From CF-161 sp035263645 (GTDB lineage: Bacteria; Chloroflexota; Dormibacteria; Dormibacterales; Dormibacteraceae), in contig DATFRD010000172.1 in NCBI GenBank assembly GCA_035263645.1, positions 1 to 36,920 on the forward strand: a DNA stretch of 36,920 bases, in the 5' to 3' direction. This document shows, piece after piece, positions 15,322-24,834 of the stretch. The notes under the pieces are model-generated. The model was not told the origin of the DNA. It saw only the letters and a list, made by a program, of their open reading frames with translations, and ran no database searches. The translations under genes were made by a program, and so were the position numbers. How positions within the stretch are numbered: position 1 is the stretch's first letter; each line of letters opens with the position of its first letter.

Positions 15322-15484
15322 CGACCTCAGGCGCGGGTCCGCGCCCAGCCTCCTAGCCGCCCCGCCCCAGCCGGGACCACGTGGAGGCGAAGGGATCGAG
15401 CATCTCGGGCCGCTCGGACGTCATCTCGTTGGCCGCGCGGCCGTCGCTGGGGGACGAGCGCCAAACGGTCGAGGAGGTGCCGGC

Positions 15485-16417
15485 GTGACGCGGGACCGCA
15501 GCTTCAAGAAGGTGGTCCGCGGCCGCATGCTTCGGACCGGCGAGCCCTACACCGCCGCGCTGGCCCGCGTCCGGCGCACGGCCCCGCCCTCTCGACTCGC
15601 CCCCAGAGGAGGTCCCAGCATGTACCCGTTCCAGCGCTTCACCGAGCGCGCCAAGAAGGTGCTGACCTTCGCCCAGGAGGAGGCGCAGGCGGCCGGCCAC
15701 GGCTACATCGGCACCGAGCACGTGCTGCTCGCTCTGCTCCGCGAGGAGCGCGGACTGGCGGGGATCGTGCTCTCCACGCTCGGCGTCGAGCTCCAGGGCG
15801 CGCGTGAGGCCGTCCGGGTCCTGCTGGGCGAGGCAAGGACGATCGGCGTCTCGCAGATCGTGCCGACCGCCCGCGTCAAGAAGGTGATCGAGATCGCGTT
15901 CGAGGAGGCCCAGCGCATGGGCCACCGCTACGTCGGCACCGAGCACCTGCTGCTCGGGCTGCTCGTCGAGGGGCACGGCGTGGCGGCCAGGGTCCTGGCC
16001 GACAAGGGCGTCACCCTGGAGAAGGCCCGGACAGAGGTCGGCCGGATCCTCGAGGCCGGCGCGCCAGAGCCGCCGCAGACACGCAGCGCCGCTGGCCCTG
16101 GCCCGGAGCAGCTGCTGATGCTGCCCGATCTCCAGGACCTGCTGCGCCGCGCCCAGGCGCTGGCAGCGGGCGGCGGGTTGGCCCTGATCGGGCTCGACCA
16201 CCTGCTGCAGGCCATGGTGAGCACTTCCGCCGGCACCGAGGCCCTGGCCCGCCTGCTCGACGCGCGGCGGATCGCGGCCCTGGCAGAGCAGGCACTGGCC
16301 GCCCAGGACTTCGAGACTGCCGAAGGGCACCGTGCCACCGAGAAGCAGGCCCGGGAGGCGCTGGAGCAGGCCCTGGCCGCCTGGCGGAAGGAGCTCGAAC
16401 CGCCCAGGGGCGTATGA
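15485..16417 (+). CDS. Clp N-domain and UVR-motif protein lacking AAA+ modules
   Basis: A 310-aa protein with the substrate- and adaptor-binding part of ClpC but no ATPase. Residues 46-190 hold two clear Clp-N repeats (FTERAKKVLTFAQEEAQAAG, GYIGTEHVLLALL; then VIEIAFEEAQRMGHRYVGTE, HLLLGLL), with a third weaker repeat near LLRRAQALAAGGGLALIGLD. Residues about 268-300 are a UVR-like coiled segment (LAAQDFETAEGHRATEKQAR). No Walker motif exists, so it probably acts as an adaptor or decoy for Clp/McsB-type systems. Two in-frame starts each have a strong ribosome site: GTG 15485 (GAGGAGG) and ATG 15620 (AGAGGAGG). The longer form adds a basic segment with RSFKKVVRGRM and TGEPYTAALA. Confidence 0.8.
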   Translation: MTRDRSFKKVVRGRMLRTGEPYTAALARVRRTAPPSRLAPRGGPSMYPFQRFTERAKKVLTFAQEEAQAAGHGYIGTEHVLLALLREERGLAGIVLSTLGVELQGAREAVRVLLGEARTIGVSQIVPTARVKKVIEIAFEEAQRMGHRYVGTEHLLLGLLVEGHGVAARVLADKGVTLEKARTEVGRILEAGAPEPPQTRSAAGPGPEQLLMLPDLQDLLRRAQALAAGGGLALIGLDHLLQAMVSTSAGTEALARLLDARRIAALAEQALAAQDFETAEGHRATEKQAREALEQALAAWRKELEPPRGV

Positions 16418-16528
16418 GGCAGGTTCGAGTCAGTGAGCCTCCCCCGCCACCGCTTGCACAGCTTTCCCCCAGGTGTGCACAAGATCCTGGGACGCCAGTG
16501 CCTCCGAGGCACAAGATGTGGCCGGTGG

Positions 16529-16534
16529 TACGAT
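16529..16534 (+). promoter_or_regulatory. -10 box of the ThyX-like gene, leaderless type
   Basis: TACGAT is followed by 7 nt and the ATG at 16542, with no ribosome site. Upstream lies a short palindrome TGCCTC-C-GAGGCA (16500-16512) in the -35 area that might bind a regulator. Confidence 0.45.
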
Positions 16535-16541
16535 CTGGGCC

Positions 16542-18164
16542 ATGCCGGCGGACGCCGCCCAGCTGAGCGCGGTCGAGCGGGCCCTGCTCGCCCGCTACTG
16601 CACGAACGTGGACCGCCGCGTGTTCGCGCTGCGCAACCTGCCCGAGGTCGTCAGGGGCGCCCTCTTCAGTCGCTACTCGCGCACGGAGAAGTCGCTGCGC
16701 CGGGTCCTCCTCGACGAGTTCCTGACCGCCGGGCTCGACCTCGCGGCCGCCGACGCGGCGGAGGCTGCGGCGAGCCCGGTCGACGCGGCCAGGGCCGAGG
16801 AGTTCTACGCGAGGGTCCTGGTCGGCTACGGGGACGACTCCGTCGCCGAGCTGGCCGGGGCCCACCTGGCGGTTGAGCGGGTGTCCAACCTCGCCGCCAA
16901 GGCCCTGGAAGACGCGCGGATCGGTCTCTCGCCGCTGGAGAAGTCGACGCGGTACGTCCGCTTCGACCGGCCGGGGCCAGACGGCCGGATGCCGTACCAC
17001 CGCGGCCCCGAGCTCGCCCACCCGGCCTACGAGCCCGCGCTGGACGGCCTGTTCGACGCCTACGGGTCGCTCCTCCCGGCCGTGCTCGACCGGGTGCGGG
17101 AAGCGCACCCGATCGAGGCCGGGGAGACCGAGCGGGCCTGGCGGTCGGCGACGCGGGCTCGGGCGCTGGACCTGCTGCGGGGCCTGCTGCCGGCAGCCAC
17201 GCTGACCAACCTGGGCCTGTACGGCAACGGTCGCGCGTTCGAGTACCTGCTGACCAAGCTGGCGGCCGCTGACCTGCCGGAGTGCCGGGGCCTGGCGGGC
17301 GAGATGCATGCCGAGCTCGCCCAGGTCATTCCCGCGTTCGTGGGCCGGGCGCTGGACGAGCGCTACGGGGCCCCGGCCGCCGCCCACCTGGCCCGGACGC
17401 GCCGTCGGGTCGCGGAGCTGGCGCGCCGCCGGGTGCGGGCTGCCGTCCCCGACCGGCCGTCGCCGTCGCGCGTGGGAGCGGAGGTGCGGCTGGTCGAGCA
17501 CGACCGGGACGCCGAGCGCCGCGTGGTCGCCGCCGCGCTGTTCCCGCACTCGGACCTGCCGCTGGCCGAGCTGGCCGGGCACGAGGTGGACGTGGACGCG
17601 GTGCTGGAGGCCGTGGCCGGCGGCCGGGCCAACCGCCGCCACCGGGCGCCGCGCGCGTTCGAGCACGCGCAGTACACGTTCGAGATCACCGCCAACTTCG
17701 GCGCCTATCGCGACCTGCAGCGCCACCGCATGCTGACGCAGGAGCGCCAGGCGCTTGGCACCGACCTCGGCTACGACGTGCCTCCCGACCTCGCCGCCTG
17801 GGGCCTCGAGCCCAGCTTTGGCTCGGCCGTCGAGCGCGCGGCGGAGGCGCACCAGGTCCTCGTGCGCGACCTCGGGTGGCCGCTCGCCCAGTACGCCGTG
17901 CCGCTCGCGTTCCGGCTGCGATGGTACTTCCGCCTCAGCCTGCGCGAGCTGTACCACCTTTGCGAGCTGCGCACCAGCCCGCAGGGCCACCCGGACTATC
18001 GCCACGTGGCCCAGGAGATGTTCCGCCGCGTCCGGGAGGTGCACCCGCGCCTCGTCGCCCACGCCCGCTTCGTGGACCTGGGCCCGGGCGAGGAGCTGGA
18101 GCGGCGGGCATCCGAGCGCCGCATCGACCGCCGGCTGGCCGAGCTCGGCGAGGGCGGCCGTTGA
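16542..18164 (+). CDS. Two-domain ThyX-like flavin-dependent thymidylate synthase family protein
   Basis: A 540-aa protein that looks like two tandem ThyX domains; single ThyX proteins are about 220-250 aa and make dTMP from dUMP with FAD and methylenetetrahydrofolate. The N-terminal half has SPLEKSTRYVRFD (130-142), matching the ExSxRY end of the ThyX signature, and TNLGLYGNGRAFEYLLTKL (222-240). The C-terminal half has YRDLQRHRMLTQERQ (389-403), matching the RHR start of the signature, and RLSLRELYHLCELRTSP (464-480), like the family C-terminal helix. Neither half holds the complete RHRxxSxNExSxR. It may be active as a composite, or have another role. A leaderless-type start suits ATG 16542. 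The next gene overlaps its stop. Confidence 0.75.
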   Translation: MPADAAQLSAVERALLARYCTNVDRRVFALRNLPEVVRGALFSRYSRTEKSLRRVLLDEFLTAGLDLAAADAAEAAASPVDAARAEEFYARVLVGYGDDSVAELAGAHLAVERVSNLAAKALEDARIGLSPLEKSTRYVRFDRPGPDGRMPYHRGPELAHPAYEPALDGLFDAYGSLLPAVLDRVREAHPIEAGETERAWRSATRARALDLLRGLLPAATLTNLGLYGNGRAFEYLLTKLAAADLPECRGLAGEMHAELAQVIPAFVGRALDERYGAPAAAHLARTRRRVAELARRRVRAAVPDRPSPSRVGAEVRLVEHDRDAERRVVAAALFPHSDLPLAELAGHEVDVDAVLEAVAGGRANRRHRAPRAFEHAQYTFEITANFGAYRDLQRHRMLTQERQALGTDLGYDVPPDLAAWGLEPSFGSAVERAAEAHQVLVRDLGWPLAQYAVPLAFRLRWYFRLSLRELYHLCELRTSPQGHPDYRHVAQEMFRRVREVHPRLVAHARFVDLGPGEELERRASERRIDRRLAELGEGGR

Positions 18165-19810
18165 GCCGCGTTGCACCGGCGCCCGAGCCGCTCGCCACCG
18201 GCCAGCTGGTCGCCCGCGCGCTGCGCGAGGCCGGCGCGCCCCCGGTCTTCACGCTGAACGGCGGGCACCTCTGGGGCGTCTACCTGGGGGCCGAGCAGGA
18301 AGGGCTCCGGCTCCTGGACGTCCGGCACGAGCAGACCGCCGGGTTCGCCGCCGAGGGCTGGGCCCGGGTGACCCGGGGCGTAGGCGTCGCGGCGGTGACC
18401 GCGGGCCCCGGCGTGACGAACGCGATGTCCGCGCTCGCGGCGGCGCGGCAGAACGACAGCCCGGTGCTCGTCCTGGGCGGCCGCGCGCCCGCGGCCCGCT
18501 GGGGCATGGGCTCCCTGCAGGAGCTGGACCACCTGCCCCTGGTGGCCACCCTGACCAAGTCGGCGGCCACGATCGAGGACGCCGGCCGCGCGTACGGCGC
18601 CACCGCGGACGCCGCCCGTCTGGCCCTGAGCGGGCGCACCGGCCCCACGTTCCTGGACGTGCCGATCGACGTGCTGTTCTCGTCGGCGCCGGCGCCGGAC
18701 GCTCCCGGCGCGGACCCCGGCCCCCACCCCGGCCGGGAACCGGACCCGGCCGACGTGGACCGGATCGCCGGCCTCCTCCGCGGCGCGGAGCGGCCGGCCA
18801 TCGTGGCCGGGGGCAGTGTCTGGTGGGCGCACGCGGAGGACGAGCTCGTGCGGCTCGCCGAGGCGGCGGGTGTGCCGGTCGTGCTCAACGGCATGGCGCG
18901 CGGGATGCTGCCTCCCGACCACCGGCTGTTCGCCTCGCGCGCCCGCGCCACGGCGCTGGGCCAGGCCGACCTGGTGCTGGTGGCCGGCGTCCCGCTCGAC
19001 TTCCGGCTCGGCTACGGCCAGCCTCCGGCGGTCGCCGAGGACGCCCGCCTCGTCTACGTGGACGTCGACGACTTCCGCAAGCACCGGCCGGCGGCGGCGG
19101 CGCTGTACGGCGACCTGCGCGCCGCCCTCGGGGCGCTCGCGGAGGCCGTGCGCGACATCCGCCCGCGGCTCGACTGGATCGAGCGGGTGGCGGCGGCCGG
19201 CCAGGCCGCCCAGGCCAGGGACGCCGGGCTGGCCGCGACGGACGGCGCGCCGGTGCACCCGGCCAGGCTGGTCGCCGAGGTGGAGCGGTTCTGCGACCCC
19301 GACGCGATCCTGGTCGGCGACGGCGGCGACTTCGTGTCGTTCGCCGGCCGGCTGGTGCACCGCCGGCGGCCAGGCCTCTGGATCGACAGCGGGCCGTACG
19401 GCTGCCTCGGCAGCGGACCCGGGCACGCGCTGGCGGCCAAGCTGGCGCACCCGGACCGCCAGGTGCTGCTGCTGTCCGGGGACGGCGCCTTCGGGTTCTC
19501 GGCGATGGAGTTCGAGACGCTGGTCAGGCACCGCGTGCCGATCGTCTGCGTGGTCGGCAACAACGGCATCTGGGCTCTGGAGAAGCATCCGATGCAGCGC
19601 CTGCTGGGCAGGTCCATGCTGGCGGACCTGGCGCCCGGCATCCGGTACGACCATGTCGTGGAGGCGCTGGGCGGCCACGGCGAGCTGGTCGACCGCCCGG
19701 AGGACGTGGCGCCCGCGCTCAGGCGCGCGTTCGCGTCCGGCGTGCCCGCCTGCGTCAACGTGATCTGCGACCCCGAGGCCGAGTACCCGCGCTCCGCAGT
19801 CCTCGCATGA
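18161..19810 (+). CDS. Thiamine-diphosphate enzyme, acetolactate synthase large-subunit-like
   Basis: A 549-aa ThDP-dependent enzyme of the acetolactate synthase / benzoylformate decarboxylase superfamily. The N-terminal PYR domain has the catalytic Glu in DVRHEQTAGFAAEGWAR and then AVTAGPGVTNAMSALAAA. The central domain follows, and the C-terminal PP domain shows the metal and ThDP motif SGDGAFGFSAMEFETL with VVGNNGIW downstream. No regulatory subunit (ilvN) follows and no other branched-chain genes are near, so it may be a 2-hydroxyacyl-CoA lyase or a catabolic lyase rather than true IlvB. TTG 18161 shares four bases with the ThyX stop (TTGA), so the two are probably translated together. 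Confidence 0.8.
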   Translation: MSRVAPAPEPLATGQLVARALREAGAPPVFTLNGGHLWGVYLGAEQEGLRLLDVRHEQTAGFAAEGWARVTRGVGVAAVTAGPGVTNAMSALAAARQNDSPVLVLGGRAPAARWGMGSLQELDHLPLVATLTKSAATIEDAGRAYGATADAARLALSGRTGPTFLDVPIDVLFSSAPAPDAPGADPGPHPGREPDPADVDRIAGLLRGAERPAIVAGGSVWWAHAEDELVRLAEAAGVPVVLNGMARGMLPPDHRLFASRARATALGQADLVLVAGVPLDFRLGYGQPPAVAEDARLVYVDVDDFRKHRPAAAALYGDLRAALGALAEAVRDIRPRLDWIERVAAAGQAAQARDAGLAATDGAPVHPARLVAEVERFCDPDAILVGDGGDFVSFAGRLVHRRRPGLWIDSGPYGCLGSGPGHALAAKLAHPDRQVLLLSGDGAFGFSAMEFETLVRHRVPIVCVVGNNGIWALEKHPMQRLLGRSMLADLAPGIRYDHVVEALGGHGELVDRPEDVAPALRRAFASGVPACVNVICDPEAEYPRSAVLA

Positions 19811-19859
19811 GCGGAGCCGGTGCTCTGGGTTGCCCGTGAGGATAGGCCGGTGGTGTGAA

Positions 19860-21140
19860 ATGGACGTCGAGATGACGACTGCCGTCGAGGTCAGCGAGGA
19901 GGCGAACGAGTGGCGGACGGCCCAGCGCCAGTTCGACGCCGCCGCCGAGATCATCGGGCTGGAGCCCCACCTGCGGGAGGTCCTGCGCGAGGTCCAGCGC
20001 GAGTTCACGTGCCACTTTCCGGTCGAGATGGCGGACGGCAGCATCGAGGTCTTCACGGGCTACCGGGTGCAGCACAACATCAACCGGGGCCCGGCCAAGG
20101 GCGGCATCCGCTACCACCCCGACGTCTCGCTGGACGAGGTGAAGGCGCTGGCGATGTGGATGACGTGGAAGTGCGCCGTCGTCAACATCCCCTACGGCGG
20201 CGCCAAGGGCGGCGTGATCGTCGATCCCCGGCGGCTGAGCCCGCGCGAGCTGGAGCACCTGACCCGGCGGTTCGCGGCCGAGATCTCCATCCTGATCGGG
20301 CCCGACCGCGACATTCCGGCCCCGGATGTGAACACGGACGCCCAGGTGATGGCCTGGATCATGGACACGCTGTCCATGCACGCCGGCTACTCCGTCACCG
20401 CCTCGGTGACGGGCAAGCCGATCGAGGTCGGCGGCTCCCTGGGCCGGGTCGACGCGACCGGCCGCGGCGTCATGATCTGCACGCTGGCGGCCCTGGACCA
20501 TCTCGGCATCAGGCCCCACGCGGCGCGGGTCGCGGTGCAGGGATTCGGCAACGTCGGGAGCACGTCCGCCCGGCTGCTGCAGGAGGCCGGCTGCACGGTG
20601 GTGGCGGTCTCCGACGAGTACGGCGGCCTGTACAGCCCGGCGGGCCTGCCAGTCCGGAGACTGATCGAGCACCGGCGCGAGCACGGCCGGCTCGACGGCT
20701 TCGACGACGCGGAGACGCTGGCCCCGGACGGCCCGCTGTTCGTCGACTGCGACGTGGTGGTGCCCGCGGCGATCGGCAACCAGCTCACGTCGCGCAACGC
20801 CGGCCAGGTGAAGGCGCGGCTGGTCGTGGAGGCCGCCAACGGACCGACGACGCCGGAGGCCGACGAGATCCTGCAGCGCAACGGGGTCTTCCTGGTCCCC
20901 GACATCCTGGCCAACGCCGGCGGCGTGACGGTCAGCTACTTCGAGTGGGTGCAGGACCTGCAGTCGTTCTTCTGGTCCGAGCACGAGGTCAATCAGAAGC
21001 TGCAGGCGATCATGCAGAGAGCGTTCGCCGAGGTGCTCACGCTGGCCGAGGCCCGGGATCTGCCGATGCGCATGAGCGCCTACGTGCAGGCCGTACAGCG
21101 GGTGGCGGCGGCGACCAGGGACCGCGGGCTGTACCCCTGA
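19860..21140 (+). CDS. gdhA: Glutamate dehydrogenase (Glu/Leu/Phe/Val dehydrogenase family)
   Basis: Cytoplasmic enzyme interconverting glutamate and 2-oxoglutarate plus ammonia with NAD(P). About 426 aa, typical of the hexameric small type. The substrate domain has GYRVQHNINRGPAKGGIRYH and KALAMWMTWKCAVVNIPYGG with the catalytic lysine, then APDVNTDAQVMAWIMD. The nucleotide domain has VAVQGFGNVGSTSARLL (GxGNxG) and ends PDILANAGGVTVSYFEWVQD. ATG 19860 is preferred; TTG 19830, GTG 19836 and ATG 19872 are also in frame and no strong ribosome site separates them. It is 49 nt downstream of the ThDP enzyme and could be cotranscribed. Confidence 0.93.
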   Translation: MDVEMTTAVEVSEEANEWRTAQRQFDAAAEIIGLEPHLREVLREVQREFTCHFPVEMADGSIEVFTGYRVQHNINRGPAKGGIRYHPDVSLDEVKALAMWMTWKCAVVNIPYGGAKGGVIVDPRRLSPRELEHLTRRFAAEISILIGPDRDIPAPDVNTDAQVMAWIMDTLSMHAGYSVTASVTGKPIEVGGSLGRVDATGRGVMICTLAALDHLGIRPHAARVAVQGFGNVGSTSARLLQEAGCTVVAVSDEYGGLYSPAGLPVRRLIEHRREHGRLDGFDDAETLAPDGPLFVDCDVVVPAAIGNQLTSRNAGQVKARLVVEAANGPTTPEADEILQRNGVFLVPDILANAGGVTVSYFEWVQDLQSFFWSEHEVNQKLQAIMQRAFAEVLTLAEARDLPMRMSAYVQAVQRVAAATRDRGLYP

Positions 21141-21148
21141 ATCGTGTC

Positions 21149-21631
21149 GTGGCGAACGGTCCGGCTCCCCGCGAGACCAGCATCGAGTTCGTCCTGCTCT
21201 GCGACGCGGCCCAGACCACCCAGGACGGCAAGCTCTACGTTCTGGGCGGCGGCTGGTCCCAGACCTTCCGGATGCTGCCGCCGCCGGGCAGCGACGTCCC
21301 TGCGCCTCCCAATGGGTTCGCGATCGCCGCGTCCTTCCTGATCGACTGGAACGACGCCAACCGGCCGCTCGGCATTCGCGTGACCGTCGAGCACCAGGAC
21401 GAGAGGCCGCCGCTGTTCGAGGTGCGAGCCCAGGTCACGGCCGGCCGGCCGCCCCAGATGTCGCCGGGCGACCCGCTGCGGGCCGTGATCGCGATCCCCG
21501 TGCTGATCAACTTCCCGGAGCCGGGGGGATACTGCGTCCGCGCGCGGATGGACGAGGCGCCCCACGAGGTGGTCGTGCGCTTCCGCGTCAATGACGCATT
21601 CCTCACCATTCTTCCTCAGCCGCTCTCCTGA
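21149..21631 (+). CDS. DUF6941-like small protein, unknown function
   Basis: A 160-aa soluble protein that appears rich in beta strands: IEFVLLCDAAQTTQDGKLYV, LGGGWSQTF, then FAIAASFLIDWNDANRPLGI, RVTVEHQDE, RAVIAIPVLINFPEPGGY, VVVRFRVN. The early LCDAA...GKLYVLGGGW and the NFPEPGGY near the end resemble the DUF6941 group, from memory only. No catalytic motif is visible. Start GTG 21149 lies 8 nt after the glutamate dehydrogenase stop, so it is likely in the same transcript. Confidence 0.6.
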   Translation: MANGPAPRETSIEFVLLCDAAQTTQDGKLYVLGGGWSQTFRMLPPPGSDVPAPPNGFAIAASFLIDWNDANRPLGIRVTVEHQDERPPLFEVRAQVTAGRPPQMSPGDPLRAVIAIPVLINFPEPGGYCVRARMDEAPHEVVVRFRVNDAFLTILPQPLS

Positions 21632-21653
21632 CGCCCGCCGCCGAATCCCCGGC

Positions 21654-21659
21654 TATCCT
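21654..21659 (+). promoter_or_regulatory. -10 box of the MFS gene, leaderless type
   Basis: TATCCT is followed by 8 nt and the GTG at 21668. There is no ribosome site. A TGACGC 19 nt upstream is a weak -35 candidate overlapping the preceding stop codon. Confidence 0.45.
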
Positions 21660-21667
21660 CACCTGTC

Positions 21668-22945
21668 GTGCCCGTCCCCAGCCTCTCGTCGCTGCTGCGC
21701 CTCGCGACCGTGGATGTCCGGCCGCTGCGCCGGCGCGACTTCCGCCTGCTGCTGCTCGGGCAGCTGTTCTCGATGCTGGGCAGCATGGTGACGTTCGTGG
21801 CGGTCCCGTTCCAGGTGTACCAGCTCACGCGCTCGTCGCTGGCGGTCGGCGTGATCGGCCTGGTCGAGCTGGGGCCCGTGCTGACGTTCGCGTTCCTCGG
21901 GGGTGCGCTCGCGGACGCAAACGACCGCCGGCGCATGGTGCTGCTCGCCGAGGCGGGTGCCGCGGTCACGTCCGCGCTGCTCCTGGTCAATGCGCTCCTG
22001 CCGGCGCCCCGCCTGTGGGCGATCTACGTCGTGGCCGCGGTACAGGGGGGCCTCTTCGCGATCATGCGACCCTCGCTGGACGCGATGGTGCCGCGCCTGG
22101 TGCCCTCGGAAGAGATCACGGCGGCCGGCGCCCTGAACTCGCTGCGGGGCACGGTCGCCATGGTGGGCGGCCCGGCGCTGGCCGGCGTGCTGATCGCCGC
22201 CGCCGGCCTGCCGGCCACCTACGGCGTGGACGTGACCGGCCTGGCGGTGTCCCTCGCGGCGCTGGCGATGATGCGCGCCGTGCCGCCGCCCGCTGGCGCG
22301 GAGCGGCCGAGCCTGCGGCGGGTGGTCGAGGGCGTGCGCTACGCGCGCAGCCGCCCCGACCTGCTGGGCACCTACCTGGTGGACATGACCGCCATGTTCT
22401 TCGGGATGCCGGAGGCGCTCTTCCCTGCGGTGGCCGCCGGGCTGGGCGGGCCGCGGGTCCTGGGCCTGCTCTACTCGATGCCGGCCGTCGGCGCGCTGGT
22501 GGCGACGGCCACCAGCGGCTGGACCGGCCGGGTGCACCGCCACGGCTGGGGCGTGATCCTGGCCGCCACGGCGTGGGGACTGGCGATCGTGGGGTTCGGC
22601 CTGGCCGCCTCGCTGCCGCTGGCGCTGCTCGGCCTGGGCGGCGCCGGCGCCGCGGACGCGGTCAGCGGCATCTTCCGGGGGGCCATCTGGAACCGGACGA
22701 TCCCGGACACGCTGCGCGGGCGCCTCGCCTCGATCGAGCTGCTCAGCTACTCGAGCGGGCCGCTGCTGGGCAACGCAGAGTCGGGTGTCGTGGCCGCGCT
22801 GGCGAGCGTGCGCGCGTCAATCGTGTCGGGAGGCGTCCTGTGCGTCGCGGGCTGCCTCGCATGCGCGCTGCTCCTGCCGGGGTTCAGGGCGTTCGACGGG
22901 CGGGACTGGGCGAGGGAGCAGACAGGCGCCGCGCCGGCGGGCTGA
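21668..22945 (+). CDS. Major facilitator superfamily exporter, EntS-like
   Basis: A 425-aa integral membrane protein with about 12 hydrophobic segments. The first loop contains FLGGALADANDRRRMVLLAE, the MFS motif A (GxxxDxxxRR) between helices 2 and 3. The N-terminal RDFRLLLLGQLFSMLGSMVT and FQVYQLTRSSLAVGVIGLVE are typical of the MFS_3/enterobactin-exporter group. Such proteins export small molecules or siderophores, but the substrate cannot be told. It converges on the ABC permease gene with 32 bp between stops and no obvious terminator. Start GTG as judged from the -10 box position. Confidence 0.85.
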   Translation: MPVPSLSSLLRLATVDVRPLRRRDFRLLLLGQLFSMLGSMVTFVAVPFQVYQLTRSSLAVGVIGLVELGPVLTFAFLGGALADANDRRRMVLLAEAGAAVTSALLLVNALLPAPRLWAIYVVAAVQGGLFAIMRPSLDAMVPRLVPSEEITAAGALNSLRGTVAMVGGPALAGVLIAAAGLPATYGVDVTGLAVSLAALAMMRAVPPPAGAERPSLRRVVEGVRYARSRPDLLGTYLVDMTAMFFGMPEALFPAVAAGLGGPRVLGLLYSMPAVGALVATATSGWTGRVHRHGWGVILAATAWGLAIVGFGLAASLPLALLGLGGAGAADAVSGIFRGAIWNRTIPDTLRGRLASIELLSYSSGPLLGNAESGVVAALASVRASIVSGGVLCVAGCLACALLLPGFRAFDGRDWAREQTGAAPAG

Positions 22946-22977
22946 ACCACCTGGAGGTCGGCGCGCCCAGGCCGGCC

Positions 22978-23849
22978 TCAGATCTCCCGACGCCGAAAGC
23001 TCCACAGCGTCAGGCCGACCATCACCAGGAACCACAGCGCCGTCCACAGCAGGAAGGGGACGGCGGGGCCGTCCGACACCGCGAACGGGTTCGCCGCGTT
23101 CAGCGGGCCCGCCGCCCGAAGCCCGGCCACCACGGAGGCCGGCTCCATCGCGTAGACGGCCGCCCGCCACAGTCCGTCTGTGGGCAGCAGCAGCCTGCTG
23201 ACGACGCCGGCGGCGATAAGCCCGTTGTTCCCGATCGCCTGGCCGATCCCGCCCAGGATGCCGCCCACCCAGCCGACGAAGTAGCAGATGAGCGGGATGA
23301 TGGCCGCCGTCATGCCGGCCAGCCTGGTCGACAGCATGAGGGCCAGCGTGGTCAGCACCAGGCCGATCGCCGCCACGTACACCATGAGCTCGACCGGGCG
23401 GGGCGGCACGTAGCCGGTGGCGATGTCGACCACGGCCAGCTCGAGGATGGCCGAGCCGGCCGTGTACATGACCACCAGCGCGGCCAGGCCCAGCCACTTG
23501 CCGAGCACGAGCTCGCTGCGGCGGACGGGGCGGGCCAGCAGCGCCAGCACGATGTTGGACTCCACGTCGCCCGAGATGCTGGGCGCGGCCACCAGCACCG
23601 ACATCAGGGCCAGCACGGCCGCGAACAGGAACGTCACCAGGATCAGCGTCTGCGAGGCGATCAGCCGCACCTGGACCTCGCCCAGCGGCTGCCCGCCCGG
23701 CCCGTTCGTGTGCGCGATCTCGGAGAAGCCCCAGCCGGTCGCGCCCACCACCAGCACGGTCAGGACGAGCACGGCCAGCAGCAGCTTGCGCCGCGACGCC
23801 TCCCACATGGTCAGCCTGGCGAACGTCAGGACGGGCGCCAGGTCGGGCA

Positions 23850-23850
<1 letters not shown>
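22978..23850 (-). CDS. ABC-2 type transporter permease
   Basis: A 290-aa membrane protein with about six hydrophobic segments. A cytoplasmic N-terminus (FARLTMWEASRRKLLLAVLV) leads into the first helix. SISGDVESNIVLALLARPVRRSELVLGKWLG is the conserved ABC-2 coupling segment between helices 2 and 3, quoted here only in part: motif positions are about residues 94-124. The protein ends in a short basic tail RRREI. Together with the ATPase it forms an efflux-type ABC transporter of unknown substrate. Its start shares one base with the ATPase stop (TGATG). It is the last gene of the sigma/anti-sigma operon. Confidence 0.85.
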
Positions 23851-24797
<947 letters not shown>

Positions 24798-24834
24798 CGT
24801 ATTCCAGTGTGCATCGCCCGCCCCCTGCCGAGAG

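Noticed and set aside
16424..16433. GGTTCGAGTC, resembling a tRNA T-loop
   Set aside because: The flanking bases do not form a T-stem and no acceptor, D or anticodon arm is found around it.
16474..16482. TGTGCACAA, one mismatch from an actinobacterial DnaA box on the minus strand
   Set aside because: It is a single site without AT-rich sequence, dnaA or dnaN nearby. It more likely belongs to the loop of a CCCAGG/CCTGGG hairpin.
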